A stretch of 15,428 nucleotides of DNA from a bacterium (GTDB taxonomy: Bacteria > Auribacterota > UBA3054). The notes beneath the pieces were generated by a model. The model did not search any database and had not been told where the DNA came from. It saw only the letters and a list, made by a program, of their open reading frames with translations. Below, piece by piece: positions 1 through 8,249 of the stretch (position 1 is the stretch's first letter; each line of letters opens with the position of its first letter). The DNA is taken from contig JAFSWV010000089.1 in assembly GCA_017444325.1 (NCBI GenBank), positions 1 to 15,428 of the forward strand, given 5' to 3'. A program made the translations under genes and the position numbers.

Positions 1-2
1 AA

Positions 3-19
3 GAACATTGTTCAACAAT
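3..19. promoter_or_regulatory. overlapping dyad-symmetric sites upstream of the AsmA-like gene
   Basis: Two overlapping perfect short palindromes are visible: GAACATTGTTC at 3-13 and ATTGTTCAACAAT at 7-19. They end 17 bases before the start codon at 37. This could be an operator, but the window edge hides the promoter and the sites could be chance. The first resembles a LexA-type half-site pair (GAAC/GTTC) but the 3-base spacing does not match the well-known 4-base Gram-positive box, so I do not assign a regulator. Confidence 0.15.
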
Positions 20-36
20 ATAAACCAAGGAAAATT

Positions 37-855
37 ATGAGAGCTATCTGGAGTTTCATCAAATTCGTGATCTTTGTGGTCATTCTGTTGCTGGTTCTAT
101 GCATCATCTTCCGCAACTGGGTGGTTAAGACCGGCATTGAGAAGGGCACTGAGTTTCTGGGCGTTCCCACTACCGTGCAGTCCGTGAACATCTCCATTGA
201 GAATCCCCACATCGAGATCAGAGACCTGGCCGTGAGCAACCCTGTCAACAAGGGTTTCAACGAGGACAATACCGTTTATGAAGTGAGAAGATTTTTCTGC
301 GATTACGATCTCCTTGCCATGTTCAAGAAGAACGTCCACGTCAGGGACGTCCAGATCGATCTAAAATACTTCAACGTGGAAATGAATAGCAATGGCCAGC
401 TGAATATCCTAAATCTTAAACCCGACATGATAAAGGATCTGAAAGCTTCCCAGGGCGACAAGCAGGCCGAGGAAGAGCTGCAGGACGAGACGCAGATCTC
501 CGTCGATAAGCTTATGGTTAAACTTGACACTCTGGAATTCCAAAGCTCTTCGCCGGCCATTCCCAGCTTCAAGCTGGACCTCAACTACAGCAACGTCTTC
601 GAGAATCTGGAAGGCACCTCCGCTGAGATCGGTCTGAAAGTTCTGGCCCAGGTGGTCAGCGGCACGCCCTTGAGCCCCATCCTGAAAGCCGGCCAGATAG
701 ACCTGACCAAGTCCGCCGCGGAACTGGCCAGCCAGTTCGGCTCCGCTGTCGGTTCCACCAAGGACGCCGTCGACACCGCCAAGGGCGCTGTTGAGAGCGT
801 TGGCGAAGCCGCCGGCAAAGCCGTCGACGCCGTTAAGGGAATTTTCAAAAAATAA
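37..855 (+). CDS. AsmA-like membrane-anchored envelope protein
   Basis: The 272-residue protein has one N-terminal membrane helix (about residues 7-25) followed by a domain resembling the N-terminal part of the AsmA/DUF748 group: a segment ending ENPHIEIRDLAVSNP (about 55-69), then a stretch leading into DVQIDLKYFNVEMNSNGQLN, typical of the first strands of AsmA-type proteins. In that family the chain lies in the periplasm and takes part in outer-membrane lipid homeostasis. It is much shorter than full AsmA proteins, so it may be only the N-terminal module. The last 45 or so residues are rich in Ala, Gly, Lys and Val with spaced AVxxAKGAV-like units, resembling an amphipathic LEA-like helix. 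An AAGGA ribosome site at 27-31 supports the start. Only 9 bases separate it from the downstream YihY-like gene, suggesting an operon. Family assignment is by motif appearance; exact role unknown. Confidence 0.7.
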   Translation: MRAIWSFIKFVIFVVILLLVLCIIFRNWVVKTGIEKGTEFLGVPTTVQSVNISIENPHIEIRDLAVSNPVNKGFNEDNTVYEVRRFFCDYDLLAMFKKNVHVRDVQIDLKYFNVEMNSNGQLNILNLKPDMIKDLKASQGDKQAEEELQDETQISVDKLMVKLDTLEFQSSSPAIPSFKLDLNYSNVFENLEGTSAEIGLKVLAQVVSGTPLSPILKAGQIDLTKSAAELASQFGSAVGSTKDAVDTAKGAVESVGEAAGKAVDAVKGIFKK

Positions 856-864
856 GTTTTTGAA

Positions 865-2202
865 ATGAAGAAAGTCGTTGAAACCGCAAAGAGGGCGCCG
901 CGCTTTTTCCTCCAGGAGATCTGGCGGCTCCCTCTTTACCGTTACAAGCCGATGAAGGCTTTCGCGATCCGTTTGCTTCGGATCTTTGCTTTGACCGGCC
1001 TGGAATTCGGGCATGACCGCTGCACCTTAAGGGCGACGGCTCTGACGCTCTATTCGCTTCTGGCGATCGTGCCTTTGCTGGCCATCAGCTTCGCTATCGC
1101 CCGCGGTTTCAACTTACAGGATATGCTTTTAGAGAGTATCGAAAAGAGCATTCTCTCGCGTTTCTCCGGCAACGAGGAACTGGCTGAATCCGTGACGATG
1201 GTCTTCAGCTACGTCACGGAAGCGGCCCAGCATACGCTTGAGCACACGAAATTCGGCGCCATGGCGGGAGTCGGCGTACTGATCCTGCTTTGGACCGTTA
1301 TCAAGCTTCTCGGCAATATCGAGATCTCTTTCAACGATATTTTCGGCGGCGTGAAGTGCCGCTCCTTCGGCAGGAAGATCATCGACTACTGCGCGATAAT
1401 CATCCTTCTGCCTTTCCTTCTGATCCTTTCCACTACGCTTACGGTCTTTTTGGAATCGCAGGCTAATTTCATCGTGGAGAAGCTGCCGTTCCTGGCCGGG
1501 CTTTCACCTTCCATGCATTTTCTGATAGAGCTTGTGCCTTACGTTCTCATCTGGCTCGGCTTTATCTTCCTGTATCTTTTCGTCCCGAACTGCAAAGTCA
1601 AAATTGTTCCAGGCATCATAGCGGGCATCACCGCAGGCACGGCTTTCAACGTTGTCTTGTGGTTCTATTTCGCTTTTCAGGTCGGCATGGCGAAAAACAG
1701 CGCGATCTACGGCGCTTTTGCGGCCGTGCCTTTGTTCATCGCCTGGCTGCAGGTCAGCTGGACGATCGTTTTGTGCGGCGCGGAGCTGGCTTTCGCTATC
1801 CAGACACACGGCTATTACGAGCCTAGGGATCTTACGGCCGGAACTAGCCTGACCTTGTGGTTCGCCATCTATGTCCATGTTATGGGCTCTGTCAGCAGAT
1901 CCCTAATCGCCGGCAAGGAGCCTCAGACGGCCCGCCAGCTCTCCGAAGAGCGCCATCTGCCCGTCCAGCTCGTCCAGAAAGCCCTGAACGTTCTGACGGA
2001 CAGCGGACTACTCCACAGATTGGAAAAAGGCGACGACTACGTTTACATTCCCTTGTGCGCCGTTGAATCATTGACAGTCGGCGAGATGCTGAAAAAGATC
2101 CAGAACAGGGGCAACATGATCTGCCCGGGACTGGAAGGCGAAAAATTCCATCAGCTGCTTCAAGCCCTGCGGAATCCCGACGCTCTCGTAAAAGAGTTGT
2201 AG
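865..2202 (+). CDS. YihY/BrkB-family inner membrane protein with winged-helix-like C-terminus
   Basis: The 445-residue protein has the six-helix core of the YihY/virulence factor BrkB family (once misnamed ribonuclease BN). Helices lie at about 57-80, 130-150, 173-195, 217-241, 246-275 and 285-312. Family signatures are visible: LRATALTLYSLLAIVPLL (55-72), the VPN box at 240-242, and YGAFAAVPLFIAWLQVSW (282-299) leading into CGAEL. The family's transport or structural role is not settled. Residues about 340-440 form a soluble tail that reads like a winged helix (TARQLSEERHLPVQLVQKAL, then a DSGLL turn), seen in many longer members and of unknown partner. No clear ribosome site precedes ATG 865; translation is probably coupled to the AsmA-like gene ending 9 bases upstream. 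Both genes are envelope-related. Confident family call; function uncertain. Confidence 0.9.
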   Translation: MKKVVETAKRAPRFFLQEIWRLPLYRYKPMKAFAIRLLRIFALTGLEFGHDRCTLRATALTLYSLLAIVPLLAISFAIARGFNLQDMLLESIEKSILSRFSGNEELAESVTMVFSYVTEAAQHTLEHTKFGAMAGVGVLILLWTVIKLLGNIEISFNDIFGGVKCRSFGRKIIDYCAIIILLPFLLILSTTLTVFLESQANFIVEKLPFLAGLSPSMHFLIELVPYVLIWLGFIFLYLFVPNCKVKIVPGIIAGITAGTAFNVVLWFYFAFQVGMAKNSAIYGAFAAVPLFIAWLQVSWTIVLCGAELAFAIQTHGYYEPRDLTAGTSLTLWFAIYVHVMGSVSRSLIAGKEPQTARQLSEERHLPVQLVQKALNVLTDSGLLHRLEKGDDYVYIPLCAVESLTVGEMLKKIQNRGNMICPGLEGEKFHQLLQALRNPDALVKEL

Positions 2203-2275
2203 AAACTGTATTCGTGCTGTTTTTATAAGGACCAAGGCAACAAGCGATTTAATAGCATTTTTGCCATATTAAGAA

Positions 2276-2301
2276 GGTTTTATCTCAAAATAGATAAAGC
2301 C
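2276..2301 (+). terminator. AT-rich hairpin after the YihY-like gene, possible terminator
   Basis: GGTTTTATCT (2276-2285) pairs with AGATAAAGCC (2292-2301), giving a 10-bp stem with one T-G wobble around a 6-base CAAAAT loop. It is followed by ATTTCTT, a weak and interrupted T tract. It lies in the 174-base AT-rich gap between the YihY-like gene and the caspase-like gene, where a terminator for the upstream pair would be expected. The stem is AT-rich and the T tract is poor, so it could equally be a regulatory hairpin or chance. I found no convincing promoter for the downstream gene in this gap. Confidence 0.35.
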
Positions 2302-2376
2302 ATTTCTTCCGAGATAATAATAGGCAGAGGACATATTGATTAGTAAATTAACAAAATCACTTTCGAGATGTGAACT

Positions 2377-3792
2377 ATGATTGAAAAGCTCATGTTTATA
2401 TCGTTTTTCTTCTCTTTATGTGTTGGTTCCACAATGGCTTATGATATTTATTTTGAATATGAAGATAAGGACTATGGAACCAGCTTTAAAACAAATGTCG
2501 AAGAGAGCGCTACTTTTGTTTTTAATGGAAAAGTTGACCCCGAAAGAAGTTTGACTTCTTTTTTTTGTCTTAAATATCCTAATCAAATTAAACTCAAGAA
2601 TTATGCGTTGGGTGTAGGCATTGATGAATATAAAAACGGGAACCAGTCTCTAAAAACTTGCGCTAATGATGCGAGATATATTGCAAATCCGTATAACAGT
2701 TATTTTTCAAACTCTTATATTCTAACTAATAATTTTGCCACAAAGGATGCAGTTCGTCAGAAGATTGCTGATATATCCGATGAATTGGGAGAAGGAGATA
2801 ATTTTCTTTTCTTTTATTCCGGTTATTCAAATAATAACTCTGCGTTATGCTTCTATGATTCCGACTATACGTCTTCTGAATTTCTGGGAGATTTTGAAAA
2901 ATTTAAAGAAGGAGTCAACATTATAATAATGCTTGACTCTGTTAGCGTCAGCACTTTTCTCGATGCTCTTCCCAACGATTTTGTGAATCGCCAAAATGTT
3001 TTGATTTTTGCAGGTTCTAAAACGCCGACTAAAAAATATTCAAAAAGTTTGAGCCCATTTACCTTTGCTTGGTATAAAACCAGAGATTATCTAACTGATG
3101 AAAACAAAGACCAGTTTTTAACGTTTTTTGAAATAGCTTGCAGGATCAAATTATATCTTGCGAAAAATAAGATTAAAGAATCTTTCTTCTTCTCCAATGA
3201 AACCTTAGCTAAAAAGGTTATCTACCATAACACTATGCTTGCGGAAGATTATGGAGAAATAAGTTTTAACGAAGATGGCAGCCAATTTAATATTGTTGCC
3301 TCGGATATAGATAATTATGCACTCATTCATATTGAGACACAGAAACGTTTTGTTCATGATATAGCTATTTATCCTAAAAAAGGATCTCTCAATGTTAACC
3401 TGAAAAAAGACTCACATCCGACAAAGTTTTCTCTGGAGTTCGATACGTATTACCTTCCGGAAGACAATTTATCCTTAACTATGAATAATGTCTTGATTCC
3501 AACTTTCAAACAGCCAAAAGTTAATAAAAACGGCAAATCTGGCACCTATACTATTGAAGACTATAATTACAAAAAAGTCGGGACTTTAAAATTTAAAAAA
3601 GAAAATGAAGTATATCATTGCAAACTGAATGTTAATGGCATGAATGAGTTGGCAAATGTTTTGGAGGCTGCTTCTGGTGTGGAAAGCATTGATCTTTTGG
3701 TCAGATTTACAGAGCAAATGTACAATAGTAAAATATCTTTTGATAAGAAATATACGCCAGGCAAGTCACTTTCTGCAAAACTGGTCAATTAG
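2377..3792 (+). CDS. exported caspase-fold protein lacking the catalytic His/Cys (pseudo-caspase)
   Basis: The 471-residue protein starts with a likely signal peptide (residues 1 to about 21, ending TMA). Residues about 74-260 follow the caspase/peptidase C14 p20 layout: NYALGVGIDEYKNG (strand 1), LKTCANDARYI (the usual LxGAxNDA region), ILTNNFATKDAVRQKI, GDNFLFFYSGY (normally YFSGHG) and NIIIMLDSVS (normally LDxChSG). The catalytic His position is Tyr150 and the catalytic Cys position is Val189, so proteolysis is not expected. Residues about 260-471 look beta-rich, with no family I recognise. The gene is markedly AT-rich next to GC-rich neighbours, which suggests transfer. Its TAG stop overlaps the mfd stop by four bases in a tail-to-tail layout. 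No strong ribosome site is seen before ATG 2377, but the signal peptide follows directly. Caspase fold is likely; the inactive state is inferred from the two substitutions. Confidence 0.72.
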   Translation: MIEKLMFISFFFSLCVGSTMAYDIYFEYEDKDYGTSFKTNVEESATFVFNGKVDPERSLTSFFCLKYPNQIKLKNYALGVGIDEYKNGNQSLKTCANDARYIANPYNSYFSNSYILTNNFATKDAVRQKIADISDELGEGDNFLFFYSGYSNNNSALCFYDSDYTSSEFLGDFEKFKEGVNIIIMLDSVSVSTFLDALPNDFVNRQNVLIFAGSKTPTKKYSKSLSPFTFAWYKTRDYLTDENKDQFLTFFEIACRIKLYLAKNKIKESFFFSNETLAKKVIYHNTMLAEDYGEISFNEDGSQFNIVASDIDNYALIHIETQKRFVHDIAIYPKKGSLNVNLKKDSHPTKFSLEFDTYYLPEDNLSLTMNNVLIPTFKQPKVNKNGKSGTYTIEDYNYKKVGTLKFKKENEVYHCKLNVNGMNELANVLEAASGVESIDLLVRFTEQMYNSKISFDKKYTPGKSLSAKLVN

Positions 3793-6700
3793 CTGACAAC
3801 TGAATTGGGAAGCGGTTCGATCCTTGAGAGGAAGGCGAGGATCGAGAGAGCCATTTCTTTCGGGTCTTTCGTTTGAATTTTCGGGAATTTTCCGAAAGGA
3901 TTGTAAACTTTTCCCTGGCGGCGGACGACGAGCGTTTCGCCGGAAAGTTCCACCGTGTCTATGCCGCGCTCCCTGGCGCGCAGTTTTATTTCCGTAAGGT
4001 CTAGGAGAGTTTCCGCTGACTTCGGTAGTTGGCCGAAGCGGTCTTTCAATTCCTCTGCTAGTTTTTCCAATTCTTGGACGCTTTTTACCATGCTGAGTCT
4101 GCGGAAGAGGTCTAAGCGGAGGACCGGGCTCTGGATGTAGTTTTCCGGGAGGTCGCCCATAATGGGGAGATGCAAAGTAACGTCGTCGATGACAGGGGAG
4201 AGGCTCGGAAGCTCGTCGCGCCAGTCGAATTTCTTTTTGCTTATTGTCTCTTCCTCAGGCTCTTCTTTTTCTTCGCTGGGTTTGGGAATGTACTTGCCTT
4301 CCTTCACCATTTGAATAGCGCGGTTAAGGAGCTTGCAGTATAGGCCGAAGCCGATGGCGGCAATGTGCCCGGACTGCTTGTCGCCTAGGATGTTGCCGGC
4401 GCCCCTTATTTCCAGATCCTTCATGGCGATCTGATATCCGGAGCCGAGGGCGGTGTTTTCCATGATGGCGCGCAGGCGCTGCCTCGCTTGGGAGTCGAGG
4501 GAAAGGGAAGTCGGGACGACCAGGTAAGCCCAGGCCTGGCGGTCGGCGCGCCCAACGCGTCCTCTCAATTGGTAGAGGTCGGCGAGGCCGAAGCGCTGGG
4601 CGTCGTCGATGATGATCGTGTTGACGTTCGGCATGTCGATGCCGCTTTCCACGATCATAGTGCAGATAAGAATGTCGTATTTGCCTTCCACGAAGTCTTT
4701 GATGACTTCCTCCAGGTCTTCTTCCGGCATCTGTCCGTGGCCCATGGCGATCCTGGCGGTAGGCAGAAGCTTTTGCAGGCGGTCTCTTTCCTCTTCTATC
4801 GTCTCCACTCTGTTGTGAAGGTAGAAGACTTGCCCGTTGCGCAGGAGTTCCCGCTGGATCGCTTCTTTTATAATGGGGCCGCTCTTTTTTATGAGCGTAG
4901 TTTGGACGGGCAGACGGTCCTTGGGAGGAGTGTTGATGACCGACATGTCCCTAAGGCCCGTCAGCGACTGGTAGAGCGTTCTGGGAATGGGCGTGGCGGA
5001 AAGGGAGAGTACGTCGGAAAGATGGCTGAGCCTTTTCAGCTTCTCTTTGTGGCGGACGCCGAAGCGCTGCTCCTCGTCGATGACTATGAGGCCCAGTTTG
5101 GGAATGGCGATGTCTTTGGAGAGGAGGCGGTGCGTGCCGATTATAATGTCCACTTCGCCGGCGGCAAGGGCTTTTATGGTCTCTTTCTGGACCTTGGGAG
5201 AAACGAAGCGGCTCATCTCCTCAATGCGGATGGGGTAATGGGCCATGCGGTCGTAGAAAGTCTTGACGTGCTGGTGGGCGAGGATCGTGGTAGGAACTAG
5301 GACGGCTACCTGCTTGCCGCTCATGACGGCCTTGAAAGCGGCCCGGATGGCGACTTCCGTTTTGCCAAATCCGACGTCGCCGCAGATAAGCCTGTCCATG
5401 GCGGAAGTCGATTCCATGTCGGCTTTCACTTCCTCAAAGGCTCTTTTCTGATCGTCCGTTTCGGTGTAGGGGAAAGATTTTTCAAAGCCCAATTGCCACT
5501 CGTTGTCCTTCATGGCGGCGAAACCGGGGATGGCTTTCCTCTGGGCCTGGCGTTCAAGAAGTTCGCTGGCGAGGTCTAGTACGGCCCTCTCAGCCTTGCG
5601 GCAGCGGCTTTTCCATCTAGTGCCGCCAAGAGTGTCGAGTTCCGGCTCCCTTCTGCCTACGTTGATGTAGCGCTCGATCAGGGCGGCCTGGCCCAGGGAG
5701 ACGTAGAGCATGTCGTCGTTGGCGTAGCGGATGGCGATCATCTCGTTTTCGCTGTCGCCGTTCTTTAATTTCCTTATGCCTTCATAGATGCCGATGCCGT
5801 AGTTGATGTGCACGACGTAAGAGCCGACTTTGATGGTGGCGAGGTTGTCGATCGGTTCGGAGAGGCGCCTGGTGGTTTTATAGGGCCTCTGCTTCTTTAG
5901 CGCGCGCTTGAAGATCTCGTCGTCTAAGAGCACGGCTTCCTTCGTTTCAGGGAGAATGAAGCCGCCGCTTAAAGTCCCGATCGCGCTTTTGTAGCAATTC
6001 TTCGGGACGTCGCGTTCCTTTAAGAGTTCGGCTAAGCGCTCAGCGTCCTGGGGCGTGGAGAAATGGATCGTTACCTGCCACTTCTGCTCGTGCCAGACGC
6101 TGAGCTGATCGGCGAGGTTTCTTAAGATGTTGTCGAAAATATCGCGGCTGTTCTGGTAGAACGCCATGCCCGCCAGATCGCCGGAAGAGTAAGAGCGGCA
6201 CTTGATCTCTTTGAGATTCTGCGCGGGGACGAAGGGCAGGTCGGAACTGAATTCGCTAATGAATAGCGCGTTGCCCTCCCTGGCCTTGGACTGCAGAAGG
6301 CGCATGCGCTCCTTGCCGTTGGGCAGAAAATCTTCCGCCAGTTCGCCGGTGCTCCATTTTTCCCATTCCCTTAGGATCCTGCCGAATTCGTACCAGATGA
6401 TCAGCGGCTTTTTCTGATAGAAATCAATGAGAGTGCTTTTGGCCTTGGGGTCGGGGATGTTGTGCTCGTTAGCGGAGAAGACGACGAGCTCTGTTAGATT
6501 TTCTTCTTGAAGAGAGCGCTGGGTGGCGGAGTCGAAGCGGCGGATAGAAGTAACTTCGTCGTCGAAATACTCTATTCTGACGGGATTCTCGTCCGTCAGG
6601 GGGAAGATGTCTATAAGTCCGCCGCGCTGGGCGAATTCGCCCCTGAACTGGACCATGTCGGCGCGCTCATAGCCAAGATCGTTAAGGTCGTGCAGCAGTT

Positions 6701-7130
6701 TTTCCGGCGGGTAGGAAGAGCCGCTTTCGATGGTCAGGGCTCTCTTGGCGAAACTTTTGGGATCGGGAGTGTCCTGCAGAAGGGAGATGAGAGGGGCGGC
6801 CGCTAAAACAAGTTTGTCGGAAAGTAGCAGGGAGTAGCATTCCATGCGCTCCAAACTGACGGAAATGTTTTCCAGCTCTTTTTCTTTCTGCCAGTTCTGC
6901 GCGCCGAAAAGAGCGGAAGGCTCTTTAAAAAAGCCTTTGTAATTCAAAAGGATCTCTTCCGCTTCAAGCTGACTAGCGGTGATGATGAGAAGCGGCCTTT
7001 TGAGTTCATCGGAGAGCTGCCCGGCAACGAGGGACGCCAGCGGGCAGTTGACTCCGAAAAGTCCGGCGCTCGCTTCCGGATCTCTCCGAAAGAGCTCTAA
7101 GATTTCCTTTACGGCGCCGGACTGTTTCAC
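3789..7130 (-). CDS. mfd: transcription-repair coupling factor Mfd
   Basis: Mfd is a cytoplasmic DNA translocase that removes RNA polymerase stalled at lesions and recruits UvrA for nucleotide excision repair. The 1113 residues show the usual order: UvrB-like N-terminal part with RGEFAQRGGLIDIFP, a CarD-like RNA polymerase interaction domain starting about 430 (VGSYVVHINYGIGIYEG), and a RecG-like motor with Walker A GDVGFGKT (Lys590), the DEEQ box near 684 and GRVGRADRQAW. The TRG-type segment (GYQIAMKDLEIRGAGNILG) and the C-terminal D7 domain follow. Length is near the family norm of about 1150. An acidic linker (about 946-966, SEEKEEPEEE) separates motor and D7. The chosen start is GTG at 7130, six bases after the rubredoxin stop and without a clear ribosome site, so coupled translation as the last gene of the redox unit is likely. 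A later start would cut the conserved N-terminus. Confidence 0.97.
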   Translation of the reverse strand: MKQSGAVKEILELFRRDPEASAGLFGVNCPLASLVAGQLSDELKRPLLIITASQLEAEEILLNYKGFFKEPSALFGAQNWQKEKELENISVSLERMECYSLLLSDKLVLAAAPLISLLQDTPDPKSFAKRALTIESGSSYPPEKLLHDLNDLGYERADMVQFRGEFAQRGGLIDIFPLTDENPVRIEYFDDEVTSIRRFDSATQRSLQEENLTELVVFSANEHNIPDPKAKSTLIDFYQKKPLIIWYEFGRILREWEKWSTGELAEDFLPNGKERMRLLQSKAREGNALFISEFSSDLPFVPAQNLKEIKCRSYSSGDLAGMAFYQNSRDIFDNILRNLADQLSVWHEQKWQVTIHFSTPQDAERLAELLKERDVPKNCYKSAIGTLSGGFILPETKEAVLLDDEIFKRALKKQRPYKTTRRLSEPIDNLATIKVGSYVVHINYGIGIYEGIRKLKNGDSENEMIAIRYANDDMLYVSLGQAALIERYINVGRREPELDTLGGTRWKSRCRKAERAVLDLASELLERQAQRKAIPGFAAMKDNEWQLGFEKSFPYTETDDQKRAFEEVKADMESTSAMDRLICGDVGFGKTEVAIRAAFKAVMSGKQVAVLVPTTILAHQHVKTFYDRMAHYPIRIEEMSRFVSPKVQKETIKALAAGEVDIIIGTHRLLSKDIAIPKLGLIVIDEEQRFGVRHKEKLKRLSHLSDVLSLSATPIPRTLYQSLTGLRDMSVINTPPKDRLPVQTTLIKKSGPIIKEAIQRELLRNGQVFYLHNRVETIEEERDRLQKLLPTARIAMGHGQMPEEDLEEVIKDFVEGKYDILICTMIVESGIDMPNVNTIIIDDAQRFGLADLYQLRGRVGRADRQAWAYLVVPTSLSLDSQARQRLRAIMENTALGSGYQIAMKDLEIRGAGNILGDKQSGHIAAIGFGLYCKLLNRAIQMVKEGKYIPKPSEEKEEPEEETISKKKFDWRDELPSLSPVIDDVTLHLPIMGDLPENYIQSPVLRLDLFRRLSMVKSVQELEKLAEELKDRFGQLPKSAETLLDLTEIKLRARERGIDTVELSGETLVVRRQGKVYNPFGKFPKIQTKDPKEMALSILAFLSRIEPLPNSVVS

Positions 7131-7136
7131 AAAAGA

Positions 7137-7295
7137 TTATTTTTTGTTGAAAGCGTCTTTGCTCATGCCGCAGACAGGACAGGTCCAGTCTTCCGGCAGA
7201 TCTTCGAATTTGGTTCCGGGAGCGATGCCGTGCTCCGGATCGCCTTTAGTGGGGTCGTACTCATAGGAGCAGACGGAGCAGATGTAGGATTCCAT
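7137..7295 (-). CDS. rubredoxin
   Basis: This 52-residue protein is a classic small rubredoxin, a cytoplasmic one-electron carrier with a single iron held by four cysteines. The ligands are Cys6 and Cys9 (YICSVCSYEYDP) and Cys39 and Cys42 (DWTCPVCGMSKDAF). The linking segment GDPEHGIAPGTKFEDLPEDW is also typical, and the length is exactly that of the family. The start ATG at 7295 has a good AAAGGA ribosome site at 7303-7308, which overlaps the end of the upstream cysteine synthase gene 12 bases away. The mfd gene follows after six bases. Rubredoxins are common in anaerobes, where they serve superoxide reductase, rubrerythrin or oxygen-reducing flavoproteins; no such partner is in this window. 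Confidence 0.96.
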   Translation of the reverse strand: MESYICSVCSYEYDPTKGDPEHGIAPGTKFEDLPEDWTCPVCGMSKDAFNKK

Positions 7296-7307
7296 GGTGC
7301 TTTCCTT

Positions 7308-8249
7308 TTATGAAAGGTGATGCCGGAAGAGAGGAGTGCTGAAATAGCGCTCTCCCGTGTCCGGAAGAATTGTCACGACGCGTTTGCCAGGGCCGAGCTC
7401 GCGGGCCATCTTGAGGGCCGCGTAAACGTTGGAGCCCGAACTGATGCCGCACAAGAGCCCTTCCTTCAGAGCCAGCTGTTTGGCGGTGTAGAGGGCGTCC
7501 TCATCGCTGACGACGCAGCTGGAGGAGAAGATCTTGGTGTTGAGATTCTTCGGAATAAGCCCGTCGCCGATGCCCATCTGCAGGTGCGTTTTGATGGAGC
7601 CGCCGGCCAAGATGGCGGCGTTCTGCGGTTCCACGGCCCAGATCAGAATGTTGGGGTTAGCTTCCTTTAAGACTTCGCCGATGCCGGAGAGCGTGCCGCC
7701 CGTGCCGACGCCGGAGCAGTAGCCGTCTATGGGGCCCTGGACATCGTTTAGGATCTCCTGGGCGGTCACTTTCCTCTGCACTTCGGGATTGTGCGGGTTC
7801 TCGAACTGCTGGGGAATATAGACGTTGGGATTGTTCTTTTTCAGTTCTTCGGCCATTTGCGCGCAGCGGTCGATGGCTTCGCCGATGTTGCCCTTGTCCT
7901 CCACAAGGATCACTTCAGCGCCGTACTGCTCGACGAGCATGCGGCGTTCGGCGCTGACGGAATCGGGCATGATGATGACGACGTGGTAGCCTTTGACGGC
8001 GCCAACAAGGGCGAGGCCTATGCCCTGGTTGCCGGAGGTCGGCTCCACGATAATGGAGTTGGGATTGAGCAGCCCTTCTTTTTCAGCGGCCTCTACCATG
8101 GCGCAGGCCGTTCTGGTCTTGATGGAGCCGCCGACGTTCAGCGCTTCAAATTTGACGAGTATTTCAGCGTCGGCGAGAGTTGTCATGTGGCTGAGCCTGA
8201 TGAGGGGCGTTTTGCCCATGGCTTCCAGTACATTGTTAAAAACAGGCAT
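7308..8249 (-). CDS. cysK: cysteine synthase family protein (O-acetylserine sulfhydrylase-like), divergent motifs
   Basis: The 313-residue enzyme is a fold-type II PLP protein of the cysteine synthase family, expected to make cysteine from O-acetylserine and sulfide in the cytoplasm. The PLP lysine is Lys44 in NVGGSIKTR. The substrate loop is TSGNQG (71-76), the phosphate-binding loop is GTGGT (182-186), and GISSGSN lies near 265-272. Length matches CysK. Several usually strict residues differ: N-V-GGSIKTR rather than NPGGSVKDR, TSGNQG rather than TSGNTG, and QRKVTAQEI where HxxTTGPEI is common. Cystathionine beta-synthase-like or another beta-replacement activity is therefore possible. The ATG at 8249 overlaps the ABC gene's TAA by one base (TAATG), and the AAGGA site at 8256-8260 lies within that gene, so the two are translationally linked. 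Family certain, exact substrate less so. Confidence 0.9.
   Translation of the reverse strand: MPVFNNVLEAMGKTPLIRLSHMTTLADAEILVKFEALNVGGSIKTRTACAMVEAAEKEGLLNPNSIIVEPTSGNQGIGLALVGAVKGYHVVIIMPDSVSAERRMLVEQYGAEVILVEDKGNIGEAIDRCAQMAEELKKNNPNVYIPQQFENPHNPEVQRKVTAQEILNDVQGPIDGYCSGVGTGGTLSGIGEVLKEANPNILIWAVEPQNAAILAGGSIKTHLQMGIGDGLIPKNLNTKIFSSSCVVSDEDALYTAKQLALKEGLLCGISSGSNVYAALKMARELGPGKRVVTILPDTGERYFSTPLFRHHLS

Noticed and set aside
3..13. LexA-type box before the first gene
   Set aside because: GAAC and GTTC are separated by three bases rather than four, and no promoter context is visible.
2261..2364. TTGCCA, GATAAT and TTGATT as a promoter for the caspase-like gene
   Set aside because: No pair of elements has a spacing of 16-18 bases, so AT-richness alone explains them.
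3879..3897. Inverted repeat TTTCGG...CCGAAA inside the end of mfd, possible terminator for the caspase-like gene
   Set aside because: The stem is only 6 bp, lies in mfd coding sequence and is not followed by a T tract.
4488..5300. 270-codon open frame on the plus strand across mfd
   Set aside because: It lies opposite the conserved Mfd motor domain and has no recognisable motif or ribosome site; it is a shadow of codon bias.
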